Positions 1 through 10,043 of a stretch of 64,000 nucleotides of DNA are shown here, piece after piece. Made by a program: the position numbers and the translations under genes. Position 1 is the first letter of the stretch, and each line of letters starts with the position of its first letter. Source of the stretch: Akkermansia muciniphila (GTDB lineage Bacteria; Verrucomicrobiota; Verrucomicrobiia; Verrucomicrobiales; DEV007); the NCBI GenBank assembly GCA_945883495.1, contig CAMCXS010000005.1:82068-146067 (forward strand), in the 5' to 3' direction. A model generated the notes under the pieces. The model ran no database searches. It saw only the letters and a list, made by a program, of their open reading frames with translations, and was not told the DNA's origin.

Positions 1-188
1 TCCGGGAGAAGGGCGCGCAGCCGGGCCGGGCCGCAGCCCACATCGACCACTGTCATGCCCGGCCTGATTTTCCACAGGTTTTCCAGAAGCCATGGATGGG
101 CATCTGGCTGACCGACTGCGTTCTGGAAAGTCTCGTAGATCCAGGAAACACTCAGAAGAGATCGAAGCCCATCGTTTCGTTCACTCAT
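1..188 (-). CDS. Class I SAM-dependent methyltransferase, N-terminal part (cut by window edge)
   Basis: The minus strand opens with ATG at 188 and reads 62 codons to the window edge. The fragment contains a VVDVGCGPARLR stretch (about residues 47-58), the glycine-rich motif I that binds S-adenosylmethionine in class I methyltransferases. The upstream part (SWIYETFQNAVG) is typical of small-molecule or sugar methyltransferases. It lies downstream of the NeuB-like gene on the same strand, so a role in modifying a surface sugar is a reasonable inference. The substrate cannot be told, and the C-terminal two thirds are missing. Confidence 0.7.
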   Translation of the reverse strand, partial: MSERNDGLRSLLSVSWIYETFQNAVGQPDAHPWLLENLWKIRPGMTVVDVGCGPARLRALLP

Positions 189-465
189 TGCACAAAACGT
201 GGTAATGGCACGTGCGGGAGCGCTGACAAGCCTCACCGCCGCCCCCGATCACTCTGGCAGCGAGCGATCGAAAACTGCTGGTCCGGGAAGTTTCAGCCCA
301 AGAGTCGCTGGTCGGCGTGAAAGGAAGGGCCATTGGGAGGGGGAAGGTAGAGTTCCCATTCAATTTGGGCCTAAATGAGACCTGGACCCCTTTTTCGTCA
401 AGGGTTTTGGCCGGGTTCGGCGAAATAGTGATGACCTCAGGTTGCGCCAATCTGCACGACGTTCG
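189..465. other. Intergenic spacer between methyltransferase and NeuB-like gene
   Basis: No ORF here has a recognisable family. A minus-strand frame (450-181) is open but overlaps the methyltransferase start and has no domain-like pattern. The spacer is long for an operon, so the methyltransferase may have its own promoter. I see no clear -35/-10 pair or terminator hairpin. Confidence 0.4.
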
Positions 466-1476
466 TTACAGGCCGGTAGCACGGAGGTTGCAAAGAAGTA
501 CCGGTTCAAATGCCGCCAGCGGTTGTTCGAGCGCTTGCCCCACGACTGCATCGATTTCATCCGCTGGGGTTGAGTTCTCCGGTCGCGCTACGAGAATGTC
601 TTCGTGCGTCAGCACATGACCGGCAGGAAGATTCCGGCTCACGTAGATTCCCCGACGCGCCCGCTGCCGGGTGTAGGCTTCCGCCGGGCCGATCTTCACC
701 ACTTTGGGTTGCAGCGCGGCTTCCGTGGCCCGGATCGCCCGGACGTACTCCGCGAACGACTCCGGCTCCATGGCGTGCTTGTGGTCCAGTCCGTCCAGGT
801 TGTGATCCGTGGTGAAATGCTTCTCGATCCAGGTCGCGCCCAAAGCCACCGCCACGCAGGCGGCTTCCCGGCCCAAGGTGTGATCGGAAAATCCAACGGC
901 CGTTCCGAAGGCGCTACGGAGCGTCTGCACAAAGGTGAGGTTGGTGTCTTCTAGAGCCGATGGGTACGCGGAGACGCAGTGCAACAGAACGAGTTTGTCG
1001 CCGCAAACACCTTCCTTGGCCAAGGCCGCGACGGTTTTCTCAATGTCACCCAAAGTCGACATTCCGGTAGAGACGATCATTTTCCGTCCACGGGCCGCGA
1101 CTTCACGCAGGAAGCGGAGGTTGTTGAGATCGCATGACGCGATTTTTATGTAAGGCGGGTCAAACGAGCAGAGCAGTTCCAGTCCCCTTGAATCGAAGAC
1201 GCTCGCGGAGAAAGCAATGCCCTGGGAGAGGGCATTCTGGCGAATGTCTAACCATTGGTCGTCGGTCAGCTCGTCGCGGCGGCGGATCGCGCGGATGTCC
1301 TCGATCTTGTAATGACCGTAAGCATATTCCCCTGGCCGGTAGAGGGCATCGGTGTTGATGATCTGATACTTGACCGAATCCGCTCCTGCTTGCGCCGCTA
1401 CTGCGTTGAGCTGTTTGGCCAAATCAACGCTGCCGTTGTAGTTGCTCCCGGCTTCGGCGATAATGTGAACGCTCAT
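466..1476 (-). CDS. NeuB-family nonulosonic acid synthase (sialic/legionaminic-acid synthase-like)
   Basis: A 336-residue protein of the NeuB family. These enzymes condense phosphoenolpyruvate with an N-acetylated hexosamine to give a nine-carbon nonulosonic acid in the cytoplasm. The TIM barrel starts with IIAEAGSNYNGS (residues 5-16) and includes ADSVKYQ, YIKIASCDLNNL, MIVSTGMSTLGDIE and WIEKHFTTDHNLDGLDHKHA, all characteristic. The C-terminal ~60 residues (ARRGIYVSRNLPAGHVLTHEDI) form an SAF/antifreeze-like domain, as in full-length NeuB. It ends a minus-strand run of ABC exporter, cytidylyltransferase and pyruvyl transferase, 13 nt after the latter. The exact sugar (sialic, legionaminic or pseudaminic acid) cannot be told from sequence. 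Confidence 0.9.
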   Translation of the reverse strand: MSVHIIAEAGSNYNGSVDLAKQLNAVAAQAGADSVKYQIINTDALYRPGEYAYGHYKIEDIRAIRRRDELTDDQWLDIRQNALSQGIAFSASVFDSRGLELLCSFDPPYIKIASCDLNNLRFLREVAARGRKMIVSTGMSTLGDIEKTVAALAKEGVCGDKLVLLHCVSAYPSALEDTNLTFVQTLRSAFGTAVGFSDHTLGREAACVAVALGATWIEKHFTTDHNLDGLDHKHAMEPESFAEYVRAIRATEAALQPKVVKIGPAEAYTRQRARRGIYVSRNLPAGHVLTHEDILVARPENSTPADEIDAVVGQALEQPLAAFEPVLLCNLRATGL

Positions 1477-1489
1477 CTGGCTCCGGTCT

Positions 1490-2584
1490 TCATTGCAACG
1501 CCGCGAACTCGCGCACGGCGGTAGCGAATTCGCTGAGGGCGGTGTCTTGGGTGCGGCGTAGGGTTTGCCATGTGGGCGCTGCCTGCTCTCGGAGCTTGGG
1601 CAACTCTTCCAAGCGGTTCATGCGATTCTCCACGGCGGCGGTCACATCTGGATCCCGCACGATATCAATGTTCCAATCTCCAAAACCCACTGTGTCCATC
1701 AGACTGAGGGCGCGTTCGTCGTAGCTCAGCTTGATGAATGGAGTCCCGAAAGCCATGCAGGGGAGGGCGGAGTGGACGCGGTAGGTAACGTTGAGCCGGC
1801 AGCTGTTGAGCAGCGCCAAATAGGCATGTGGCTCTTGGATGTAGACGTAAGGCTCCGCCAGCGAAGCGGCAAATGGGATATCCCGGTGGTCGTGGCAGAG
1901 GACTCGCACGTCTTCGTGTCCGCGGTTCCGCAGCAGTTGGATCAAGGATTGCACCTGCGCGGGAATGGCGATCTGCCGCTGCAGGGAAATGTTCATGAGC
2001 GACGGATTGCGCACGCTGACCAGGGTGGTGCGACGGTCTCCCGGGGGCACTTCGGGAAATTGATTTCGCATCCTGTCGAGGAAAATGGTGGGGCAGCCGC
2101 CAAGCTGCACATGTTCCAGTCCCAAACCCCGCAAATGCTGGAAGGTGGCGCGGTCCCGCGCCAATGACCAGCGGGCTTGCCGATTGACTCCCGCGGTGAT
2201 CCCATCGGGCATGACGTCGGTGCGGTCCACCAGCTTGTCGAGCCGGTTATAAATCCGCCCGCGAGACAAACTGAAGAGCATGAGAGGTGGTTCTAGCTTC
2301 TTCAGAGCTTCCAGGTTCACTTCGAGTTCACCGTTCTCGTAGAGATTGCCGCCGCCTACAATGACCCCATGGCCGTACTGGTTGATCTCGTGAATCGTCC
2401 GGGAGGTGAGGCCCGCCTTGGCTTGGGACTCGTAACGCGACGTTGCCGGGATGGAGATGAGGTTGACGAACGAGCCAAAGGCATCAGCGATCGCTCCCTG
2501 CAATCCCATGAAAATCGCGTCGTTGCCGACGTTGAACCCCTTGGGGCGGATACAAAAAATGTTCAGCATGGTGATGGTGGGCAA
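1490..2584 (-). CDS. Polysaccharide pyruvyl transferase family protein
   Basis: A 364-residue protein resembling the WcaK/CsaB polysaccharide pyruvyl transferase family, which transfers pyruvate ketals from PEP to exopolysaccharide or cell-wall sugars. It has an N-terminal Rossmann-like half with GHGVIVGGGNLYENGEL (about residues 71-87) and a C-terminal GT-B-like half with VTYRVHSALPCMAFGTPFIKLSYDERA. It sits 18 nt after the SpsF-like gene and 13 nt before the NeuB-like gene, so co-transcription is likely. Many family members have no proven pyruvylation activity, so the acceptor is unknown. Confidence 0.8.
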   Translation of the reverse strand: MPTITMLNIFCIRPKGFNVGNDAIFMGLQGAIADAFGSFVNLISIPATSRYESQAKAGLTSRTIHEINQYGHGVIVGGGNLYENGELEVNLEALKKLEPPLMLFSLSRGRIYNRLDKLVDRTDVMPDGITAGVNRQARWSLARDRATFQHLRGLGLEHVQLGGCPTIFLDRMRNQFPEVPPGDRRTTLVSVRNPSLMNISLQRQIAIPAQVQSLIQLLRNRGHEDVRVLCHDHRDIPFAASLAEPYVYIQEPHAYLALLNSCRLNVTYRVHSALPCMAFGTPFIKLSYDERALSLMDTVGFGDWNIDIVRDPDVTAAVENRMNRLEELPKLREQAAPTWQTLRRTQDTALSEFATAVREFAALQ

Positions 2585-2602
2585 AGTCGATCGTTCATCT
2601 AT

Positions 2603-3328
2603 CTAGTCGAGCCGATCGGGGTTGCTTTCGTTGCTTCCCTCAAGCCCTCGCCATATCTCGACGATTCGCTCGTAATCGGCCGTTTCGGCATCAGGGCCCA
2701 GTTTCAAGATGATGTGGCGGACTCTACGGAGATCTTCGGGGTCGTCAACGGTAAGCCTGACCGTGCACATTGACGGATCCGGGGAGGCTGGCATTGACTG
2801 GATCTGGAACCGCTCAGGATGCCGGTAGAAGAATTGGGAGACGTGCTCTCGTTGAGTCTCATCGAACGAATCGATGACCCTGCGGCAAGCGGCTGTGCGG
2901 AAGATTTCCACTGCGGTGCCGTACGGATACGTTCTCGGGAGAAGGTTGGTCACAAGGTCGGAGTTTGATGATTCCGCCAAGCTGATTCCAGCGTCGATCA
3001 ATTTTGGGTCGGGAAAAGGGGAGTCTGCATTCAAGCGGAGGTAGTAGGCAGCTCCTTGCTCTTCCGCGCACTCCAGCGCGCGGGACGCTACATCGTCGGT
3101 CGCTCCCCGGAAGACCCGAATTCCCAAGCGCTGTTCTGCATGAAAGGCGAGCTCGTCATCAATGGTCCGGGTGGTCGTGGCCAAGGTCAGGGCTGACAAT
3201 CGCGTGGCACGCCGCGCGCGCGCCGCCACCAAGTCGATCATGCGAAAGTTCTGGCCCAGATCGAGAAGGACCTTGCCCGGCAAACGGGTGGAATCGGACC
3301 GGGCGAGGATGATTCCGAGGACATGCAT
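2603..3328 (-). CDS. SpsF/NeuA-like cytidylyltransferase
   Basis: A 241-residue nucleotidyltransferase of the CMP-sugar synthetase type (SpsF-like). The N-terminus GIILARSDSTRLPGKVL (residues 5-21) is the CTP-binding motif of this family. LRLNADSPFPDPKLID supplies the acidic metal-binding region. Such enzymes activate a nonulosonic acid or related sugar as its CMP derivative. Encoded directly before the pyruvyl transferase and NeuB-like genes, it completes a synthesis-plus-activation pair. It could instead be a generic glycosyltransferase-associated SpsF protein with no proven activity. Confidence 0.85.
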   Translation of the reverse strand: MHVLGIILARSDSTRLPGKVLLDLGQNFRMIDLVAARARRATRLSALTLATTTRTIDDELAFHAEQRLGIRVFRGATDDVASRALECAEEQGAAYYLRLNADSPFPDPKLIDAGISLAESSNSDLVTNLLPRTYPYGTAVEIFRTAACRRVIDSFDETQREHVSQFFYRHPERFQIQSMPASPDPSMCTVRLTVDDPEDLRRVRHIILKLGPDAETADYERIVEIWRGLEGSNESNPDRLD

Positions 3329-3374
3329 GAAGGATGGGCTTCAGTCGCCAGAGCCGTTGAGTCTGGGCGGAGCA

Positions 3375-5357
3375 TCAACAGACTGCGGGAAGTTCGACGT
3401 CCGCCACGACTTCGTCGATCCGATGGCCTTCAAACTGCAAGTCATAGAGTTTGCGATAGCCAGTGCACGATTCCATCAACTCATCGTGGCGGCCGACTCC
3501 GAGCACTGCGCCGTTGTCCATGAACACGATTTGGTCGGCTTTCAGAATGGTTGAAAGCCGGTGCGCGATCGCGATCACCGTTTTTCCTTGGGCCAGAACA
3601 TCGATCGCTTCTTTGACGTGCTTTTCAGATTCGGAATCCAGCGCCGAAGTTGCCTCGTCAAGCAGCAGAATCGGCGCGTTCCGCAGGATGGCGCGAGCGA
3701 TCGAGAGCCGCTGGGCTTGCCCGCCGGAGAGCTGATTCCCGCGATCGCCAATTACTTCATCATAGCCATTGCGCTTCTCCATGATGAAATCGTGGGCGTG
3801 AGCCAAACGGGCTGCCTTCTCCACATCCTCCCGGGTGGCGTCCAGCCTCCCGTAGCGAATGTTATTGTAAATGGTGTCGTGGAACAAGAAAACCTCCTGA
3901 TTCACGATCCCGATCTGGTTGCGTAGTGAAGTCTGGGAGTATTCACGGATGTCCCGGCCATCGACCATGATCCTGCCGACATGCGGATCATAGAAACGCA
4001 GGATTAGGGACATGATCGTGGTCTTTCCTGAGCCGCTTTGGCCGACGAGTGCGTAGGTTTTTCCGAGCTCGAAGTTGAGGTTGATGCCGACGACTGCCGG
4101 CTTCGGTTTGCTTGGGTAACTGAACCGGACGTTCTCGAGCCGAATGCCCTCTGTCACGCCTTTGAGTTCACGTGCGTCCGGCCGATCTGCGACGCTGGGC
4201 TTCTCATCCATCATGGCGAATACCTTGGATGTGGCGAGAAGCGTTTTTTGCAGGGTGATCTGCATGCGGCTGAGCCCTTTGACGTGCGGGTAAATGCTCA
4301 TCAAGCCCATGTTGAGCACGAGGAAATCATGGACGGATTTGCCGGAGATGTAGGCATAAATCAGTCCAATCGCCATGCCGATGGAAGCGGTTGTCTCCAC
4401 CAGGGGGCCAACGATTTCCGAAGCTTTCTGCCAGCGCGTGATCATGGCCATCATGCGGAGCGCCGCGCGGTTGAAACGTTCCCGCTCATAATCTTCCCGA
4501 GCATTGGCCTTCACGACGCGAATGCCAGAAAAGCTCTCCTGCAATGTCGTCATGATCATACCCGCCTCTTCGTCCTCCTTGGCTCCTGCTTGGCGGACTC
4601 TCTTGCTGACCACCAAGATGGGGAGAATGCACAAGGGAAACACGATGAAAGCGCCCAAGGTGTAGAGCCAGTCTAGGTGGAGCAGGGTGACCATGATCGC
4701 GAGGATCGACACTGGATACATTACCAGAGCGCAGACCATGTCCGTCGCCGCGGAGGCAGCCATGCGGGTCTGATTAAATACGACCTGTATGAGGTCTCCC
4801 TGTTTGGCTTTGTTGTAAAAGGCAATCGGTTGGCGCAGCAAATTGGAGAACAAATCGTCCCGCAGCTGATGCAGGACGCGGTTCCCCACCCACATGATGC
4901 AATACTTGTTGAGGAATTCGAAGCTCCCTTTCAGCAAAATGAGCACAGGGATCAGCAAGCAAACGGCCGCGACGAAACTCCACTGCTCCCAGCCTGGCGC
5001 CAGTTCCGGCCGGTCAAACTGGATTTGATCTAGGTAGGCAATGCCTTGAAATGGGACGATCTTGTCTGGTAGCGGGTGCCCGGCGGCATCGCCTGCCGGA
5101 GGGGTGTCTGCGGGAAGGACAATCGTGAAGATTGCCCGGATCACGAGAAGCAATACTCCATTAAATGCCCCTCCGACGATCCCAAAGAACACCCCGAGCG
5201 CGAACCGGTTCTTGAACGGCTTGACGTAGGAGAAAAGGCGTCCGTAGGGCGCTTTCGCCGCCGACAGAAAATCGGAATTCGTCATGCTTGCCAAGTCTTT
5301 GGCGGAATAACGCTTCTGTTTGTCTGAAGGTGGGGGATTCGGGGCTGCTTCGCTCAT
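3375..5357 (-). CDS. MsbA-type ABC exporter (fused membrane and ATPase domains)
   Basis: A 660-residue half-transporter. The N-terminal membrane domain has hydrophobic segments at about 52-80, 127-145, 205-226, 232-252 and 318-337. The ATPase domain contains Walker A GQSGSGKT (439-446), signature LSGGQAQRLSIARA (543-556) and Walker B ILLLDEATSALD (563-574), followed by the AIAHRLST switch histidine. It should dimerise to flip a lipid-linked or amphipathic substrate. A periplasm-facing insertion of ~50 residues (82-128) between the first two helices is longer than in MsbA. Position upstream of nonulosonic-acid genes suggests lipid-linked glycan export. It follows polA by 96 nt. Confidence 0.93.
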   Translation of the reverse strand: MSEAAPNPPPSDKQKRYSAKDLASMTNSDFLSAAKAPYGRLFSYVKPFKNRFALGVFFGIVGGAFNGVLLLVIRAIFTIVLPADTPPAGDAAGHPLPDKIVPFQGIAYLDQIQFDRPELAPGWEQWSFVAAVCLLIPVLILLKGSFEFLNKYCIMWVGNRVLHQLRDDLFSNLLRQPIAFYNKAKQGDLIQVVFNQTRMAASAATDMVCALVMYPVSILAIMVTLLHLDWLYTLGAFIVFPLCILPILVVSKRVRQAGAKEDEEAGMIMTTLQESFSGIRVVKANAREDYERERFNRAALRMMAMITRWQKASEIVGPLVETTASIGMAIGLIYAYISGKSVHDFLVLNMGLMSIYPHVKGLSRMQITLQKTLLATSKVFAMMDEKPSVADRPDARELKGVTEGIRLENVRFSYPSKPKPAVVGINLNFELGKTYALVGQSGSGKTTIMSLILRFYDPHVGRIMVDGRDIREYSQTSLRNQIGIVNQEVFLFHDTIYNNIRYGRLDATREDVEKAARLAHAHDFIMEKRNGYDEVIGDRGNQLSGGQAQRLSIARAILRNAPILLLDEATSALDSESEKHVKEAIDVLAQGKTVIAIAHRLSTILKADQIVFMDNGAVLGVGRHDELMESCTGYRKLYDLQFEGHRIDEVVADVELPAVC

Positions 5358-5453
5358 TCGATGGTTTTTGGCCAGTTGCCAGCCTCAGGGCGGCAAAACC
5401 GGCCCTAGTGTGGAGGGGGATTCAGGTTTTGGCAACCTTTCCCTAGATGACCC

Positions 5454-8306
5454 TCAATGCGCTTCCAGCCAATTCTGACCGACGCCTGCCTCCACGACAA
5501 TCGGGACGCCTGAAAGCGGTAAGGCGGTTTGCATCGCTTCGACGACCAGCGGTACGACTTCGTCTTGTTCCTCCCGGTGTAGATCGAAGACGAGTTCATC
5601 GTGGACTTGCAGCAGCATGCGGGTCCGCAGGCCACGTGTCCGGAGAGCGTCCTGGACCTTGATCATGGCCAGCTTGATCATGTCCGCCGCCGTCCCTTGG
5701 ACCGGGGTGTTGATGGCGGTTCGCTCCGCCGCTTGCCGGACCGTCCAGTTCCGGGAGTCGATGTCCCGCAGGTAGCGGCGTCGGCCGGTCAATGTTTCCA
5801 CGTAGCCCTGCTCCCGGGCGGAGGCGATGCAACGGTCCATGTAGGCCTGGACGCCCGGGTATTGCCGGAAATAGCCGTCGATGATCGCGGAGGCCTCGCC
5901 CTTGGGGATGCGCAAACGCTGCGACAACCCAAACGCGGTGATCCCGTAAATGATGCCGAAATTCACCATCTTTGCCTGGGCGCGCAGGTCCGGGGTGACT
6001 TCCTCCGGTTTGAGGCCATGGACGCGGGCGGCGGTGGCGGTGTGAATATCCAGGTTGTGCACGAACGCTTCCTGCATCGCGGGATCTCCGCAGAGTGACG
6101 CCATGACCCGCAGCTCGATTTGCGAGTAGTCGGCGGACAAGATCAGGTAATCCGTGCCGCGCGGGACGAAGGCTTTGCGGATCTCCCGGCCCATCTCGGT
6201 GCGAATCGGAATGTTTTGCAGGTTCGGGTTGTTCGACGCGAGGCGGCCCGTGGCCGTCATGAGTTGATCGAACTGGGTGTGGATCCGGCCGCTGGTTTGA
6301 TGCACCGCGAGCGGCAAGGCATCGACGTAGGTGCTCTTCAGTTTGGCGGCTCGCCGGTAGCTGAGGATGTGTTCGACGATGGGGTGCAGGCCAACGAGCG
6401 TTTGCAGGGTAGCTTCATCGGTCTTGTGCTGTCCGGTCTTGGTCTTCTTGGTTTTGTCCAGGAGGCCGAGCTCGTCGAAGAGAATCTGTCCCAGCTGTGC
6501 GGGAGAGTTCAGGTTGAACGAGCGTCCAGCGTCTTTCTCGATCAAGTCCGAGAGACGCATCATTTCGTCCCGGAGAACCTTGCTGAACTCGGCGAGCGCG
6601 GTGGTATCGATGGCGATTCCCTCAAATTCCAAATCGACGAGCACGGGGACAAGCGGGCATTCCACGTCGTAAAAGACACGTTCCTGCCCTTTTCCCGCGA
6701 GCTTTGGGCGCAGCAAGGAGGCGATCTGCCAAGTGACGTCCGCGTCCTCGGCGGCGTAGGCGGCGATGTCGTCGGCCTTTTGGTCGAAGATGTCGAGCAT
6801 GCTGAGTTGCCCGCCCGGCTGGTTGCGGTCGCCGATCAGCGACTTGATGGAGACCGGCGTGTATCCGAGCAATGACTCGGAGACATAATCCATGGTGTGC
6901 CGCTGCTCCGGCTCCACCAAGGTGTGGGCCAGCATGGTATCGAAAAACGGCCCTTCCGCGCGGATGCCGTGCCAACGAAGGACGAGGAGGTCGAACTTCA
7001 GGTTGTGTCCGATCTTCTCCACGCCGGGTTTCTCAAAGAGTCCGCGAAACTCCTCGAGCATGGTGTGGGCCGAGCCTTGAGCGGCGGGGAACTGGACGTA
7101 ATGCCCAGTTCCTTTCTCCCAGGACACGGCGAGGCCGAGGAGTTGGGCGTTTTTCGGATCGAGCCCAGAGGTCTCCACGTCGAAGCAGAAGGCGGGCAAA
7201 GTCTCCATCTGGGCGATCAACGCCGCGCGTCCCGCCGCATCGTCCGCAAGGATGTGGGTGTAATGATGCTCCGTGGTTTCGAGCGACTTGAGCTGGGCTT
7301 CCGATGGGCCCGGAGCGGGCAGATCACCGGGGGCGAGTGGTTGGAGGTGACCGCGACCCGCTTTGAAATCGGCTCCGAAGAGGCGTTTGCCGAGTGCGTT
7401 GAACTCAAGCTGGACGAAGAGAGAGCGGAGGCTTTCGTTGTCCCGGGAGGCGAGTTCGAGCGGTTCCAGGTGGAGCTTTCCATCGTCCTGGAGGAGCTTT
7501 GGCGCGGTCTGGCCGCCCTGGAGGGCGAGGACGACATGGTCCAAGGGGACGTAGCGGTCGATGGTCGCCAGCCGTTTGCAGAGCAGGGCTTGTTCCGAGT
7601 GGGATCGCAGGTTTTCTTGGAGTTTGCCTTTGAGCTGATCCGTGGCGGCGAGCAGACCTTCGACGGAACCGTGTTCACCGATGAGCTTTTTCGCGGTTTT
7701 TTCGCCGATGCCTGGCACGCCGGGAATGTTATCGGAGGCATCCCCCCACAGGCCGAGGATATCGATCACCTGGAGCGGAGAAGTAACCTCCCAAGCCGTT
7801 TTGATTTCGGGGACCCCGAGGATCTCGACTTCGGAGCCTTGTCGACCGGGTTTGAAGATCTTGGTCTGCTCCGTGACGAGTTGGGCGAAGTCCTTGTCCG
7901 GGGTGACCATGTAAATCTCCGCGAATGGGTCGGCTTCCTCGGCGCACCGGGCGATGGTGCCGATGATGTCGTCCGCCTCGTAGCCGTCGAGGGTGAGGAC
8001 GGGGATGTGGAAGGCCTCGAGGACGCGCTTCACGAACGGGAGCGCGGCGGAAAGCTCCTCCGGCATCTCCTCGCGTTGCGCTTTGTAATCGGGGAACGCC
8101 GTGTGCCGTGCAGTGGGAGCGGAGGTATCGAACGCGACGCCGAGATGGGTCGGCTGGCGCTTTTCGATGATGTCGAGGAGCGTGTTCGTGAATCCAAAAA
8201 CCGCCGAGGTGTTGAAGCCGCGGGAGGTGAAAATGGGGGAGCGGATCAAGGCGAAGTGGGCGCGATAAATCAGCGCCATGCCATCAAGGAGGAAGAGCCG
8301 GGTCAT
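5454..8306 (-). CDS. polA: DNA polymerase I
   Basis: A 950-residue full-length family A polymerase for Okazaki-fragment processing and repair. The N-terminal 5'-3' nuclease/FEN domain shows MALIYRAHFAL, YEADDIIGT and PDKDFAQLV. The central 3'-5' exonuclease keeps the catalytic FDVETSGLD motif and a later HNLKFDLLVL, so proofreading is predicted to be active. The polymerase domain has motif A DYSQIELRVMA, the O-helix KMVNFGIIYGITAFGLS and motif C LQVHDELVFD. Length and order match typical bacterial PolA. The ATG at 8306 directly precedes the conserved TRLFLLDGMALIYRAHFA start. Confidence 0.98.
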   Translation of the reverse strand: MTRLFLLDGMALIYRAHFALIRSPIFTSRGFNTSAVFGFTNTLLDIIEKRQPTHLGVAFDTSAPTARHTAFPDYKAQREEMPEELSAALPFVKRVLEAFHIPVLTLDGYEADDIIGTIARCAEEADPFAEIYMVTPDKDFAQLVTEQTKIFKPGRQGSEVEILGVPEIKTAWEVTSPLQVIDILGLWGDASDNIPGVPGIGEKTAKKLIGEHGSVEGLLAATDQLKGKLQENLRSHSEQALLCKRLATIDRYVPLDHVVLALQGGQTAPKLLQDDGKLHLEPLELASRDNESLRSLFVQLEFNALGKRLFGADFKAGRGHLQPLAPGDLPAPGPSEAQLKSLETTEHHYTHILADDAAGRAALIAQMETLPAFCFDVETSGLDPKNAQLLGLAVSWEKGTGHYVQFPAAQGSAHTMLEEFRGLFEKPGVEKIGHNLKFDLLVLRWHGIRAEGPFFDTMLAHTLVEPEQRHTMDYVSESLLGYTPVSIKSLIGDRNQPGGQLSMLDIFDQKADDIAAYAAEDADVTWQIASLLRPKLAGKGQERVFYDVECPLVPVLVDLEFEGIAIDTTALAEFSKVLRDEMMRLSDLIEKDAGRSFNLNSPAQLGQILFDELGLLDKTKKTKTGQHKTDEATLQTLVGLHPIVEHILSYRRAAKLKSTYVDALPLAVHQTSGRIHTQFDQLMTATGRLASNNPNLQNIPIRTEMGREIRKAFVPRGTDYLILSADYSQIELRVMASLCGDPAMQEAFVHNLDIHTATAARVHGLKPEEVTPDLRAQAKMVNFGIIYGITAFGLSQRLRIPKGEASAIIDGYFRQYPGVQAYMDRCIASAREQGYVETLTGRRRYLRDIDSRNWTVRQAAERTAINTPVQGTAADMIKLAMIKVQDALRTRGLRTRMLLQVHDELVFDLHREEQDEVVPLVVEAMQTALPLSGVPIVVEAGVGQNWLEAH

Positions 8307-8382
8307 GGTTGCCAGGGGAGAACGGAGCCCGGGATGGCCCGGATGACAACCACGATGTCGGTGGCTCGGGGAAGGGGAGGCT

Positions 8383-9969
8383 TCAGGGCGCGGCGGCGGT
8401 CATCGCCTCGGCGATTGTCTTTCGGCCGAGCGGATTGCGTCCTTCGAAACCGCCATCGACGCCGCCTGCGGGCCAAGTCGAGGGATCGGCGTATTGGCCA
8501 TCGTCTTTGAGTTCGGCTTGGAGTCGGGTGGCTTCGGCTTTGAGAGAGGCGAAGAGACTGGTGACCGGAGCCGATTGGGCTTCCGCGGGATCGAAGAGGA
8601 GATTGTGCTGCTCGGTGGGATCTTTGACTAGATCAAAGAGTTCGTAGGCGTCCTTTTGCCAATAATAGATCAGCTTGTGGGTCGCGGTGCGGACTCCGTA
8701 ATGGGCGGCGGTGTTGTGATGGCCTGGGCTATGGTAATACCGGTAATAAACCGTTTTGCGCCAGTCGGCCGGGCTTTCTCCGCGCAACAACGGCGCCAAG
8801 CTGCGGCCCTGCATGGCGGAGGGAACTGGCACGCCAGCGAGGTCGAGGAACGTCGGCGCGAGATCGATATTGGCGACAAAGGCGTCCGGGGTGATGTTCG
8901 CCTTGATCCCCGGGCCGCGAGCCAGGAGCGGGACGCGCAGGCCGGGCTCGTACATAAAGCGTTTGTCGTATAGTCCCAAGTCTCCCAGATACCAGCCGTT
9001 GTCGGCGGAATAGATCACGATGGTGTTATCCGCCAAGCCCTCGGCTTCGAGGTAGTCCAGCACCTTGCCGACGCCATTATCTACACCCTGAACGCAGGCC
9101 AAATAGTCCCGCATGTAGCGCTGGTATTTCCATTTCACCAGCTCCTTGCCGGTGAGCAGTTTGCCATCGACTTCGACCTCCATGGGTTTTTCCTTCAGCC
9201 AATCCGCCTTGGCGGGGCCTTCGATGCTGGCGGGCGGAATGAGTTTGAGGTCCTTGCGGGTCAAATCCCGGGCCACGGTCTGTTCATTTTCGGGAAGACC
9301 GGCCGGGCGGGTGGAGTAGTCGTCAAACAGCGTATCCGGTTCCGGAATGACGCGGTTTTCAAACAGGGCGGCGCTTTCCAGATCTGGCTGCCAGTCGCGA
9401 TGCGGCGCCTTTTGGTGCAGCATGAGGAAGAAGGGCTTCTCTTTTGGCCGGGTCTTGAGGAATTCGAGCCCGAGATCGGTGGTGATCGACGTGCAATGGC
9501 CCTCCACCGTGAGCTTGCCGCCGGGCACGAGAAAGGCGGGATTCCAGTAAGCGCCCTGACCGGGCAGGACGATCCAACGATCGAAACCCGTCGGGTCGCT
9601 CCCGAGGTGCCATTTTCCGATGATCCCGGTGTGGTATCCGGCAGCTTGAAGCTGTTTGGCGGCATGATCGCGCGAGCCGTCGAACCGGTTGAAGACGGGC
9701 ACGCCGTTGAGGTGGGAGTATTGCCCCGTCAGCAGGGTGGCGCGGCTGGGCGTGCAGATGGAGTTGGTGACAAACGAGTTCAGGAACCGGGCTCCACCGG
9801 CGGCGAGGCGATCGAGATTCGGCGTGGTGTTGACCTTGGAACCGTAGGCCGAGATCGCGTGCTGCGCATGGTCGTCGGAAAAGATGAAGAGGATGTTCGG
9901 GCGCTCGGCGGCGGAGAGCGGCATGAGGAGCGCCGCGCCAAAGAGCAGCAATCGGATTCCGGGGGTCAT
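8383..9969 (-). CDS. Secreted sulfatase (alkaline-phosphatase superfamily)
   Basis: A 528-residue sulfatase with a signal peptide (residues 1-20, cleavage near SAA). Metal-binding aspartates lie in FIFSDDHAQ (29-37). The formylglycine signature is CTPSR (72-76), so activation by a formylglycine-generating enzyme is predicted. GIIGKWHLG (116-123) and [11 protein letters not shown] complete the active site. Sulfatases of this class hydrolyse sulfate esters on polysaccharides or glycoconjugates in the periplasm or outside the cell. It is divergent from the DUF1501 gene with a 74-nt shared promoter region. The substrate is unknown. Confidence 0.93.
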   Translation of the reverse strand: MTPGIRLLLFGAALLMPLSAAERPNILFIFSDDHAQHAISAYGSKVNTTPNLDRLAAGGARFLNSFVTNSICTPSRATLLTGQYSHLNGVPVFNRFDGSRDHAAKQLQAAGYHTGIIGKWHLGSDPTGFDRWIVLPGQGAYWNPAFLVPGGKLTVEGHCTSITTDLGLEFLKTRPKEKPFFLMLHQKAPHRDWQPDLESAALFENRVIPEPDTLFDDYSTRPAGLPENEQTVARDLTRKDLKLIPPASIEGPAKADWLKEKPMEVEVDGKLLTGKELVKWKYQRYMRDYLACVQGVDNGVGKVLDYLEAEGLADNTIVIYSADNGWYLGDLGLYDKRFMYEPGLRVPLLARGPGIKANITPDAFVANIDLAPTFLDLAGVPVPSAMQGRSLAPLLRGESPADWRKTVYYRYYHSPGHHNTAAHYGVRTATHKLIYYWQKDAYELFDLVKDPTEQHNLLFDPAEAQSAPVTSLFASLKAEATRLQAELKDDGQYADPSTWPAGGVDGGFEGRNPLGRKTIAEAMTAAAP

Positions 9970-10043
9970 GGCGGCATCGTAGATTCATCTTTCCCGGCAA
10001 ACAAAGCGAAATTCGACCGGGCGCCCTTCCGTGTCATCTTCCG

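Noticed and set aside
6897..8510. 537-codon plus-strand ORF opposite polA
   Set aside because: It is the antisense of a fully conserved polA. The high GC content of third codon positions keeps the opposite strand open.
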